A DNA stretch of 64,000 nucleotides, from contig NZ_QPIW01000005.1 of assembly GCF_003339505.1 (NCBI RefSeq), forward strand, positions 203,277 through 267,276. The letters run 5' to 3'. Origin of the DNA: Runella aurantiaca (lineage in GTDB: Bacteria > Bacteroidota > Bacteroidia > Cytophagales > Spirosomataceae). This document shows, one piece after another, positions 53,295 through 61,499 of this stretch. Positions within the stretch are counted from its first letter, which is position 1. The number at the start of each line of letters is the position of its first letter. Under the pieces are notes generated by a model. The model made no database searches. It was not told where the DNA came from and saw only the letters and a list, made by a program, of their open reading frames with translations. Made by a program: the position numbers and the translations under genes.

Positions 53295-54008
53295 ATGGGA
53301 CGCGCATTTGAATACCGAAAAGCCAGTAAATTAAAACGTTGGGGAATGATGGCCAAAGTCTTCACCCGAATCGGTAAAGACATCGTAATGGCCGTAAAAG
53401 CTGGCGGTGCTGACCCCCAAAACAACTCTCGTTTGCGGGCCATTATCCAAAACGCCAAGGCAGCCAACATGCCCAAAGAAAACGTTGAAAGGGCCATCAA
53501 ACGGGCAATTTCCAAAGATCAGGAAGATTACAAAGAAATTGTATACGAAGGAAAAGGCCCTCACGGAATCGCGATTTTGATCGAGGCCACCACCGACAAT
53601 ACCAACCGTACCGTAGCCAACGTCCGCAGTTATTTCAATAAATTGGGCGGAAGTTTGGGTACTTCGGGGATGTTGGATTATTTGTTTGACCGCAAATGTC
53701 TTTTCAAAATTGCCAACGAAGGCATCGACTTGGAAGAGCTTGAATTTGAACTCATTGACTTGGGCGGTGACGAGGTATTTTTGGACGATGAAACCAACGA
53801 AATCAACATTTACGGTGAATTCTCGGCTTTTGGAGCCATTCAGAAATTTTTGGAAGAAAAAGGCTACGAACTAAAAGGCGCTGAATTTACCCGAATTCCG
53901 ACGGAATTAAAGGAACTTTCGGAAGAAGAAATGGCCGAAGTAGACAAGCTCATCGAGCGCCTCGAAGAAGACGACGACGTGCAGAATGTGTACACCAATA
54001 TGAAGTAA
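53295..54008 (+). CDS. YebC/PmpR-type protein
   Basis: A 237-residue member of the YebC/TACO1 family, which assists translation of proline-rich stretches and was earlier annotated as a transcriptional regulator. The start at 53295 gives the Bacteroidota family opening MGRAFEYRKA; core motifs NMPKENVERAI and YEGKGPHGIAILIEATTDN are present. A strong terminator follows. Confidence 0.93.
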   Translation: MGRAFEYRKASKLKRWGMMAKVFTRIGKDIVMAVKAGGADPQNNSRLRAIIQNAKAANMPKENVERAIKRAISKDQEDYKEIVYEGKGPHGIAILIEATTDNTNRTVANVRSYFNKLGGSLGTSGMLDYLFDRKCLFKIANEGIDLEELEFELIDLGGDEVFLDDETNEINIYGEFSAFGAIQKFLEEKGYELKGAEFTRIPTELKELSEEEMAEVDKLIERLEEDDDVQNVYTNMK

Positions 54009-54114
54009 TTTACCAAAGATAAGTGGTGTGTTATTGTGAATGATGGGATGGTTGCTTACAACCATCCCCACGCTAACCGCTTCAACGCCTCGACCGACGC
54101 GCTTCCGCAAGGTG

Positions 54115-54143
54115 CGTCGGGTTACTCACAACCCGACGTTTTT
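54115..54143 (+). terminator. Rho-independent terminator after yebC
   Basis: CGTCGGGTT and AACCCGACG form a 9-bp perfect stem with a 6-base loop, followed by a run of five T. A second hairpin (GGGATGGTTG / CAACCATCCC, 54045-54068) lies just before it. Confidence 0.8.
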
Positions 54144-54187
54144 CAAACATACCCAAATTTAGGCTCAAGCCCTTAAGATCTTTTCTT

Positions 54188-55099
54188 CTATTCCTGCGCT
54201 GTCGTCGTTGATTGAATATAAGCGAGCACTCCCTCAAAATCATCGGCCTGAAATCCTTTAAAATTTCCTTGATGTTTAAACCACGTAATTTGTCGCTTTG
54301 CGTAGCGGCGAGAGTTGCGTTTGAGAAGTCGTACCATTTCTTCATAATCATATTGGCCATCCAGATAGTCAAACACTTCTTTGTAGCCAACGGTTTGCAG
54401 GGCATTATGTTCCCGATACGCCACCAACGAACGGGCTTCTTCGACCAAGCCTGCCGCTAGCATTTGCTCCATCCGGCGGTCTATGCGCTGGTATAGTTCC
54501 TCCCGCTCTCTTTCCAACACAATTTGCAAAATTCGGAAAGGACGTTGCGCAGGCTGGTGTTCTCTAAAAGATGAAAACGGTTTCCCCGTCAATAAACAAA
54601 CTTCCAACGCCCGCACCACGCGCTGCGTATTCTGAAGGTCATTGGATTCGCAATATACAGGGTCTAAGGCCCGAAGTTGGGTCTGCAAGAACTCCAGACC
54701 TTGCGTCTCCAGTCGGTGCATCAGTTCAGCCCGCAATTCGGGTGGGGTTTCGGGCAAATTATCCAAACCTTCACAAACGGCCTTGATGTACAGTCCCGAA
54801 CCGCCCGTCAAAATCGCGACATCCTGTTTTTCAAAAAGTTGAGCCAACACCGCCAAAGCATCTCGCTCAAAAGACCCCGCACTGTACAAAATATCAATGG
54901 AATGAGAATTGATAAAATGGTGCGTAATCCCCTGAAGTTCAGCTTCTGATGGCTTGGCAGTACCGATGTTAAGCTCTCGATAAAACTGTCGGGAATCGGC
55001 AGAGATTACTTCGGTATTCAGCATTTGTGCCAATCGGACACAAAAGTCAGTTTTTCCAACGGCGGTAGGGCCCGCAATGACAACGAGAAGTTTTTGCAA
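54188..55099 (-). CDS. miaA: tRNA dimethylallyltransferase
   Basis: Adds a dimethylallyl group to A37 of tRNAs reading UNN codons. Visible: the P-loop AGPTAVGKTD (about 9-18), ISADSRQFYRELNIGTAKP, and GGSGLYIKAV. 303 residues, the usual length. The frame starts with TTG at 55099 and no nearby ATG; the spacing to the P-loop supports that start. Confidence 0.95.
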   Translation of the reverse strand: MQKLLVVIAGPTAVGKTDFCVRLAQMLNTEVISADSRQFYRELNIGTAKPSEAELQGITHHFINSHSIDILYSAGSFERDALAVLAQLFEKQDVAILTGGSGLYIKAVCEGLDNLPETPPELRAELMHRLETQGLEFLQTQLRALDPVYCESNDLQNTQRVVRALEVCLLTGKPFSSFREHQPAQRPFRILQIVLEREREELYQRIDRRMEQMLAAGLVEEARSLVAYREHNALQTVGYKEVFDYLDGQYDYEEMVRLLKRNSRRYAKRQITWFKHQGNFKGFQADDFEGVLAYIQSTTTAQE

Positions 55100-55160
55100 A
55101 ACACTGTTAAATAGTTATCCGTAAAGACGGCGCTTCGACGAAATCGCTTGTTAAAAAGAG

Positions 55161-55613
55161 CTAGACTTTCTTAAAAGTACGTTCGATGGTTTCTCCAAAA
55201 AGCGTTTTTATCGAAAGCCGCAGCGTAGTATTGTTGAGTTCAAGGATTTTAAAACGTTGTTCATTGTTGATAATCAACTCCGTTTCATCCGTATTAAATG
55301 ACCACGTTCCTTTTTCGTAGGTCTGCGGGTCTTGTGAGTAACATTTGGTATCGCCCTCGTTAATCTCATAAGTTTTGTCGGTACGATAAACGGTTTGGTC
55401 ATCACGGCTGCAAACAAGCGATTGATTAAAGACGTCTTTTCCGTCAATTTTAGACGATATCATCACCCAAGTTTTTAGGGATGTTCCCGCCAAAAGTTCA
55501 GTTTTAGTAACGCCAGGGGCAGGAGTTGGGTCTTCTTCGTTACTTGTTTTGGAACATTGCGTCAAACCAAACACAATGCTCAACATCAGTACCCATGTAT
55601 AAATCTTTTTCAT
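55161..55613 (-). CDS. Lipocalin-like lipoprotein
   Basis: A 150-residue lipoprotein with signal peptide ending GLTQCSK (Cys20). A low-complexity acidic/proline spacer (NEEDPTPAPG) precedes a beta-rich lipocalin-like domain with the GTSLKTWVMISS opening and KGTWSFNTDETELII, typical of the small lipocalin-like proteins of Bacteroidota. Function unknown. Confidence 0.8.
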   Translation of the reverse strand: MKKIYTWVLMLSIVFGLTQCSKTSNEEDPTPAPGVTKTELLAGTSLKTWVMISSKIDGKDVFNQSLVCSRDDQTVYRTDKTYEINEGDTKCYSQDPQTYEKGTWSFNTDETELIINNEQRFKILELNNTTLRLSIKTLFGETIERTFKKV

Positions 55614-55752
55614 AAGAATCAGGCCGAAATATTATTTTCAAAATAACGCTTTTATTTTCAATCAAGCAATGATTCTGCCAAAGTAACTGCACAAGGTAGA
55701 CAACATTCTATTGGTCATAAATTTTCCCTAACTTTCGCAAAATCCGACAATT

Positions 55753-56433
55753 ATGGGCTTTTCATCACTTATTTTTTTCATTATTACCTTAGTATTGGGC
55801 GGGAGTTTAGGGTTTGGCATCTTTTATGTACTGACCCAAAAACAAAACGCTAACAAGCAATTGGTTCAATCTTCCACCATTCTCCTCGAACGCATCGAAA
55901 AGGTCTTCAAAGTGGTGATGGCAGAGGGTTATTTTACCGAAATCTTTGATTACAAAGATGATAAGACCTATTGGTACCTCTTCAAAAACTCCAAAAAAGC
56001 ACTGGTCATTGCCAAAGCAAAAGTGTTGGTAGGTTTTGATTTTGCCAAAATGCGCTACCATATCGACGAAAAAACCAACAAAATGGTCGTAGAATACTTC
56101 CCCGCCCCTGAAGTCTTGTCGATTGATACGGACTACAAATTTTATGACATTGAAAATGGTCTCTGGAATCGCTTCAATCAGGAAGATTATACCAACCTGC
56201 TCGTGGACGCCAAACAAGCCATGAACGAAAAAGCCCTCACCAGCGACCTGCCGCGCATTGCCAACAACCAAGTCCAATTTATGATGTACCAATTGGCCGC
56301 CTCTATGGGCTGGAACGTCGATATGCAACTCCCTCTTACTAACCAACAAAAACTGGAAGAGTTTAAAATCTACGAAGAAGTCAAAGCCGAAGTGAAGGAA
56401 TTGGGCGAAGGAGACGCGGGGAAAGAAATGTAA
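55753..56433 (+). CDS. DUF4230 family membrane-anchored protein
   Basis: A 226-residue protein with an N-terminal transmembrane helix (about 5-27), then a DUF4230 domain (VMAEGYFTEIFDYKDD... KAKVLVGFDFAKM). Function unknown; most members are single membrane-anchored periplasmic proteins. The upstream TAACTTTC resembles a -7 box, though its -33 spacing (15) is short. It is convergent with holA, separated by an unusual repeat region. Confidence 0.88.
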   Translation: MGFSSLIFFIITLVLGGSLGFGIFYVLTQKQNANKQLVQSSTILLERIEKVFKVVMAEGYFTEIFDYKDDKTYWYLFKNSKKALVIAKAKVLVGFDFAKMRYHIDEKTNKMVVEYFPAPEVLSIDTDYKFYDIENGLWNRFNQEDYTNLLVDAKQAMNEKALTSDLPRIANNQVQFMMYQLAASMGWNVDMQLPLTNQQKLEEFKIYEEVKAEVKELGEGDAGKEM

Positions 56434-56434
56434 A

Positions 56435-56612
56435 ACCGAGGAACTTAAAACCGAAAAATGTAGAACCCAAGAATGTAAAACCGAAAAACTTAAAAATATA
56501 GAACCAGGCAGTGATACCGTCAAAATTGGCTTAACATTCCTTTTGCGGTTTTACCCTTTATCCTTTTGCAGTTTTACATTTCTCGGTTTTTCGGTTTAAT
56601 ATTTTACGGTTC
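56435..56612. repeat. 15-bp degenerate tandem repeats with inverted copies
   Basis: Four 15-base units (ACCGAGGAACTTAAA, ACCGAAAAATGTAGA, ACCCAAGAATGTAAA, ACCGAAAAACTTAAA) run from 56435 to 56494. From about 56540 to 56612 the related sequence occurs in the opposite orientation (TTTTGCGGTTTTAC, TTTCTCGGTTTTTCGG). The whole forms a large imperfect foldback between the convergent DUF4230 and holA genes. Confidence 0.6.
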
Positions 56613-56627
56613 ACAGCAAAACGCTTC

Positions 56628-57650
56628 TCAATGCAATATCCTGAAAATCAACTCTTTCAAAACAGCTTCTTCGTTTACGCTTCCAACTTCTATGCCTTTG
56701 GAGGCGTTGTCGGCGCGGCGAATGGCTTTGATGACATTTACGACGTGGCCTAACGAATATTGACGCGCTGCCGAAAGATAATCCTTGACAAAAAAAGGAT
56801 TGACGCCCAGCACCGATGCCAGATTTCCTTCCGATTTGTCGGGCGTTCCGTGAACGACCAGCACTTTGCTGAAAAAATTATAAAGAATAATCAACACCTG
56901 TGGCAAAGGATTGTCTTTGGTATTGGCTGCCAGATAGTTAGCGATGCGGTTGGATTTCAGAATATCCCGTTGCGTAAGTGCTTTTTGGAGTTCAAATACG
57001 TTATATTCTTTGCTGATGCCGACGTATTTTTCGACAATCGCCGCCGTAATTTCTTCACTGGCAGTGAGATTGAGCAGGATTTTATCAATCTCGCTCGTAA
57101 TGCGTTTGAGGTCGTTACCAATATTTTCGACCAACATCTGAATGGCTTTGATGCTGATTTTTGTCCCTAAACTTCGGGCGTACTCCCCTACCCAATCGGG
57201 CAGTTTGTTGTCGTACATTTTTTTGCTCTGAATCATCGCTCCGTGTCTTTCAAAGACTTTGGGCAATGATTTGCGCATGTCGAAGTTTCCTTGAAAACAC
57301 AGCACCAAAATCGTAGAAGCGGGAGGACGCGAGGCATAATCTTCCAAAAACGCCGTTTTCTCTTTTGAGTCAAAACCACTGATTTGCTGTGCTTCTTTGA
57401 CCAATACTAATTGCCGCTCGGCCATGAACGGAAACCGTCGCGCGTAGTTGAGAATGGTGCCGATGTCGGTCTCTTTGCCAAACAACACAAACTGATTAAA
57501 ACCTTTTTCGGCTTCGGGAACCGCTACTTTTTCGATAGCATCCGCCAGTAAATCAATATAATATGGCTCATCGCCGTGAATAAAATACAGCGGTTGTAGC
57601 TTTTTTTGACGAATATCTTTGAGGGCTTGCTCGGGCGTAAAAGTGGGCAT
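56628..57650 (-). CDS. holA: DNA polymerase III subunit delta
   Basis: Clamp-loader subunit that opens the sliding clamp. The start at 57650 gives 340 residues beginning MPTFTPEQALKDIRQ; the longer frame to 57734 is hydrophobic and not family-like. The Holliday-junction-resolvase-like N-domain pattern (PLYFIHGDEPYYIDLL) and a C-terminal helical region are recognisable; sequence conservation in this family is low, but position and length fit. Confidence 0.88.
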   Translation of the reverse strand: MPTFTPEQALKDIRQKKLQPLYFIHGDEPYYIDLLADAIEKVAVPEAEKGFNQFVLFGKETDIGTILNYARRFPFMAERQLVLVKEAQQISGFDSKEKTAFLEDYASRPPASTILVLCFQGNFDMRKSLPKVFERHGAMIQSKKMYDNKLPDWVGEYARSLGTKISIKAIQMLVENIGNDLKRITSEIDKILLNLTASEEITAAIVEKYVGISKEYNVFELQKALTQRDILKSNRIANYLAANTKDNPLPQVLIILYNFFSKVLVVHGTPDKSEGNLASVLGVNPFFVKDYLSAARQYSLGHVVNVIKAIRRADNASKGIEVGSVNEEAVLKELIFRILH

Positions 57651-57739
57651 TGTTTGGGAAAACCAAAAGGCAAAAAGTGTAAAAGCAAAAGTGTATGGCG
57701 CAAAAATCGGGATTTGGGGCGCGGAAATCAACAATTACT

Positions 57740-59038
57740 TTATCTTCTTCCAAATTCTACGAGTCGATAACCCACCAATTGGTCGGCGCGCGCGGCGGGC
57801 GGACGGTGATACACAAAGATTTCGTAGTCATTGGCGGTGTTGGAAAAACTACCTTCAAAGGATGTTTCGTCAACGCGTCCGTCGTTCAAAACCGCGTAAT
57901 AACAATAGTTAGCTACGCCCTGCTTGATATAAATACTGGCTTCGTAGGCGTTGCGTTCGGTGTTGTAGGTCATCCGGTTGGCATCTTCGCGCTGCCAAAG
58001 ATTGAATGCCCCCCCTACGTAGACCTGCGCATTGGGATACGACGGGCTTTGCAGCGTAAACACCACATTGATATAATCGGCTTCGTTGGTACTGTTGGCG
58101 GCATCCTGATTCAGCACAATGTATTGACCGTTTAAATCCTGCGCCTGAAAACTCGCCCCACCGCCCAAACGCGAAGCATCAGGCCGTAAATGCGCAATGG
58201 TCTGGTCTGGCAGCTGTTGTACATCCCTCACACTCATACCCGATGCCCTCGACAGACGCGTATCAAACCACCGAAACTCGTTTCCTGCCAACAGATTATT
58301 GGACAAATCAAAGGGGCGATATTCCAACCGTTGGTCAAAAATCCGCACGTTGGTAGGGCGCAGTTTGGTAATGACCTTGTCCCAACGGAAGTTTTGACGA
58401 ATCACAATTTTCAAATCTTCGGCGGGCGACAAAATTTCGTAGCCTCGGTATTCCAAGTCAAAATCCACCTGTTGATGCGTGCGCTGCTCGGCAATGCCCG
58501 TCGACAGTCGAACTTGCGGAAATACATTCACGCGGGGTTGATACATCATAAATCGACGGGTGAGCACCAACTTGGCCGGACGAACATCTTCATAGACGGC
58601 GAGGACATAATTGCCCGACAATTTCAGTTTTGGCACCTCTAGGGTATAATGAAAGTAAGGAATTTTGGTATTGAAAGACGCCTGATAATTGTTGATGGCG
58701 TAATCGTTGTATTCATAAGTAAACTCAATATCGTTCAGATTGGAAGGCGCCCAATCGGCATTACAGTGAAAAATTTTGTACCGAAACGACCGAAATCGGG
58801 CCGTTAAATCGTCAAATTCGGCAATGAGCGGCGCGCCCGCGTCCAAACTGATAACGGGCGGGTAGGTAGTCCGCGCGGGGTCTTGCAGTTGGTTGGGCGA
58901 TGGATAAATACCCACGGTTTTGATGTTGGTTTCGTACGTTTTGTCTTCGTACCGAATCGCGGGGAATTTTTGGGCTAAGAGTCCTGCCGAACCGCTTAAC
59001 CCCATGAATAGCAAAAACAAACTCCGGAGGGTCATCAT
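57740..59038 (-). CDS. Type IX secretion system plug protein (DUF5103)
   Basis: A 432-residue exported protein with signal peptide ending GLLAQ. DUF5103 is recognised by the N-terminal segment (IRYEDKTYETNIKTVGIYPSP) and by its C-terminal beta-sandwich (VGGAFNLWQ). In Flavobacterium johnsoniae the family member is the Plug that seals the SprA translocon on the periplasmic side. No other T9SS genes are in the window except a GldB-like lipoprotein 1.2 kb away. It is upstream of holA on the same strand. Confidence 0.88.
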   Translation of the reverse strand: MMTLRSLFLLFMGLSGSAGLLAQKFPAIRYEDKTYETNIKTVGIYPSPNQLQDPARTTYPPVISLDAGAPLIAEFDDLTARFRSFRYKIFHCNADWAPSNLNDIEFTYEYNDYAINNYQASFNTKIPYFHYTLEVPKLKLSGNYVLAVYEDVRPAKLVLTRRFMMYQPRVNVFPQVRLSTGIAEQRTHQQVDFDLEYRGYEILSPAEDLKIVIRQNFRWDKVITKLRPTNVRIFDQRLEYRPFDLSNNLLAGNEFRWFDTRLSRASGMSVRDVQQLPDQTIAHLRPDASRLGGGASFQAQDLNGQYIVLNQDAANSTNEADYINVVFTLQSPSYPNAQVYVGGAFNLWQREDANRMTYNTERNAYEASIYIKQGVANYCYYAVLNDGRVDETSFEGSFSNTANDYEIFVYHRPPAARADQLVGYRLVEFGRR

Positions 59039-59135
59039 ATAATCATCGTCATTTATGGCTTAAAACTAACGTATGTGAAGCACATTTTATGTTGGCAATT
59101 ATTTATATTAGCAAAAAATGTAAAAACGACTTTTC

Positions 59136-60161
59136 ATGCACCGCCGAAATTTCCTGCACACGCTTGCCGCCACTGCCGCCGTTTCCACTCCTTCTTTTTC
59201 AAAAAATAAGCCAACCATCAAACCTCCTCGCCTCAAACCTGGCGACACCGTTGGGTTGGTTTGTCCGGCCGCCCCCGCCTACAGCAAACAAACCGTTCAG
59301 GTACTCATAGAATCCATGCAGGCGTTGGGCTTTAAGGTTAAATTGGGCAAGCGAATGTGGGAGCGCTACGGCTATTTGGGCGGCAAAGACGCCGACCGTG
59401 CCGCCGATTTAAATGATTTCTTTGCCGACTCGTCGGTACAGGGAATAGTGTGCGTTCACGGCGGATGGGGCTGCGCGCGACTTCTGCCCTTGTTGGATTA
59501 TGACATGATTCGTAAAAACCCCAAAGTCATCGTTGGATACTCAGACGTTACCGCCTTGTTATTAGGCATTTATAGCCAAACAGGTCTACTTACCTTTCAT
59601 GGCCCCGTGGGAGCCGTGAGTTGGAATGAGTTTACGGTAGGTTACTTCCGAAAGGTATTGATGGACGCCGAAGCGGTGTTTTACGAAAATCCGAAAATAG
59701 TGGGCGATAATCTCACGCAAGTCGCCGACCGCATTGATACCATTGGTTCGGGCAAAGCGCGTGGCAAACTATTCGGCGGAAACCTGACCGTCTTGAGTCA
59801 TTTGCTTGGCTCGCCTTACGTACCCGACTGGAAAGGTTCGCTCTTTTTTTGTGAAGACGTCGACGAAGCTCCTTATCGCATGGACCGCATGATAACGCAG
59901 GTAAAACTCTGCGGTATTTTGGACGAAATCAACGGGTTTATTTTCGGTAAATGTACTGACTGCGAGCCCGGTAACGGCAGCTACGGCTCACTCACTCTCG
60001 AAGACCTTTGGAACGACCACATCCGTCCCTTCAACAAACCCGCGTATTCGGGAGCGATGATTGGGCACATCCGTCAAAAATTCACCATTCCCGTAGGCAT
60101 CGAAGCCGAAATGGACGCCGATGCGGGCACGATTCGATTTTTGGAAAGCGCAGTGTTATGA
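59136..60161 (+). CDS. LD-carboxypeptidase (peptidase S66)
   Basis: A 341-residue serine peptidase that cleaves L,D bonds in peptidoglycan peptides. The nucleophile Ser136 lies in VGYSDVTALL, and the C-terminal half carries FCEDVDEAPYRMDRM and GHIRQKFTIPVG with the catalytic Glu and His. The opening HRRNFLHTLAATAAV resembles a twin-arginine signal, unusual because most LdcA proteins are cytoplasmic; periplasmic location is therefore suggested. Confidence 0.9.
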   Translation: MHRRNFLHTLAATAAVSTPSFSKNKPTIKPPRLKPGDTVGLVCPAAPAYSKQTVQVLIESMQALGFKVKLGKRMWERYGYLGGKDADRAADLNDFFADSSVQGIVCVHGGWGCARLLPLLDYDMIRKNPKVIVGYSDVTALLLGIYSQTGLLTFHGPVGAVSWNEFTVGYFRKVLMDAEAVFYENPKIVGDNLTQVADRIDTIGSGKARGKLFGGNLTVLSHLLGSPYVPDWKGSLFFCEDVDEAPYRMDRMITQVKLCGILDEINGFIFGKCTDCEPGNGSYGSLTLEDLWNDHIRPFNKPAYSGAMIGHIRQKFTIPVGIEAEMDADAGTIRFLESAVL

Positions 60162-60242
60162 AGAAAGTTGCCCATTAAAAATCGGTTAACCACAAACTTT
60201 TAGCGATATTTTTGCGTTTCAAGTAGGTCATTGCCTCCTTTC

Positions 60243-61226
60243 ATGAAATCAATTTTCTATTCTATTCTCGCTTCGGCGGCACTTTTTATGGCCTCATCAG
60301 GCTGTGATACCCCGCCCAAAGAAATCCCCGTTACCGTTCGTCGTTTGGAAAACGAGCTTTTTGCGGCCAAAAATCCTGACGAAATTGCGGGATTACTCAC
60401 CAAAAACCCTTACCTGAGAGCGTATTTTGGGCTAGACAAAAGCATCCCTGACTCACTCATTGTCAATCAATTGTATACCAATATTACCAATTCTGATTTG
60501 CAGAAATTCAACAAAGACCTGCAAACACAATTTGGGGATTTAGCACCCATAAAAACGCAACTGCAACAGGCGTTTGGGCAGATTCAAGCCAATTTCCCCG
60601 ATTTTAAAGCCCCGCAAATAGTCACCACCGTGACGGGTTTTATGGGCAGTGATTTGTACGTTTCCGACAGCGTGATTGTCATCGGTCTTGATTATTTTGG
60701 CGGGCCAAAAGCCAAGTACCGCCCCCAACTATTTGATTATCAACTCCGTCGGTATCAACAAGAATACATTGTGCCTGCCGTTTTGTTTTTCATTTCGGAG
60801 AAATACAACAAAGTACCCGAAAACGACCAAACACTGCTCGCCGACATGATGTGGTACGGCAAAGGCTTCGAATTTGTCAAGCACGTAGCCCCCGAAACAC
60901 CCGACAGCCTCATTATTGGCTATTCGCAGGAGCAGCTCGAAGATATATACGCTTCACAAGAAGACATTTGGGCATATTTTTTGGACCGCAAGCTGTTGTA
61001 CCAAACCCGCGATGCCGAAAAAGACCGCTTCATCAGCGAGCGTCCTGCCACGCCCGAAATAAGCCAATATTGTCCCGGCGGAATCGGTCGTTGGGTAGGT
61101 TGGCGCATCATCAATCGGTATTTGGCAGAAAATCCATCCACCAAACTCCCTGATTTAATGGCTAATACCAATGTTAGGCAGTTGTTGGAGCAATCAAAAT
61201 ACAAGGGGCAAAAAGAAGAAGAGTAA
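60243..61226 (+). CDS. GldB-like gliding motility lipoprotein
   Basis: A 327-residue lipoprotein with a signal ending MASSGCD (Cys22). The core (VTGFMGSDLYVSD, YFGGPKAKYRPQLFDY, CPGGIGRWVGWRII) fits the GldB family, required for gliding in Flavobacterium. The ATG at 60243 is used, not the TTG at 60231. Its neighbours are an LD-carboxypeptidase and an ABC exporter. Whether this organism glides is not knowable here. Confidence 0.82.
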   Translation: MKSIFYSILASAALFMASSGCDTPPKEIPVTVRRLENELFAAKNPDEIAGLLTKNPYLRAYFGLDKSIPDSLIVNQLYTNITNSDLQKFNKDLQTQFGDLAPIKTQLQQAFGQIQANFPDFKAPQIVTTVTGFMGSDLYVSDSVIVIGLDYFGGPKAKYRPQLFDYQLRRYQQEYIVPAVLFFISEKYNKVPENDQTLLADMMWYGKGFEFVKHVAPETPDSLIIGYSQEQLEDIYASQEDIWAYFLDRKLLYQTRDAEKDRFISERPATPEISQYCPGGIGRWVGWRIINRYLAENPSTKLPDLMANTNVRQLLEQSKYKGQKEEE

Positions 61227-61328
61227 CTTTGTGATCCCGCTGGGATTCAAACCAAGAACACATACATTAAAAGTAGTTGTTCGATACTTGAATATAAGTA
61301 AATGCTTGTAAGTAGTTTATAGTATTCA

Positions 61329-61419
61329 CACACCCCGCGGCTAAAGCCGCACCCCTCTCAAGAGGGGATTTTACTTAATTCCCCTCCTTGGAGGGGTGCC
61401 CTGAAAGGGCGGGGTGGGT
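61329..61419. repeat. Multi-hairpin dispersed palindromic element
   Basis: An outer stem (CACCCCGC at 61331-61338 with GCGGGGTG at 61409-61416) encloses four hairpins: GCGGC/GCCGC at 61337-61350, CCCCTCT/AGAGGGG at 61352-61367, CCCCTCC/GGAGGGG at 61381-61396 and GCCCT/AGGGC at 61398-61410. Elements of this kind are common between genes in Bacteroidota genomes. Sited between the GldB-like gene and the ABC transporter. Confidence 0.6.
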
Positions 61420-61499
61420 CTTCGACCAGCTTTAAAATAATGCAAATAAATTTAAAACACCTTCTTAGAAGTAGTTAAAGCATAAAATTAACCCACAAA

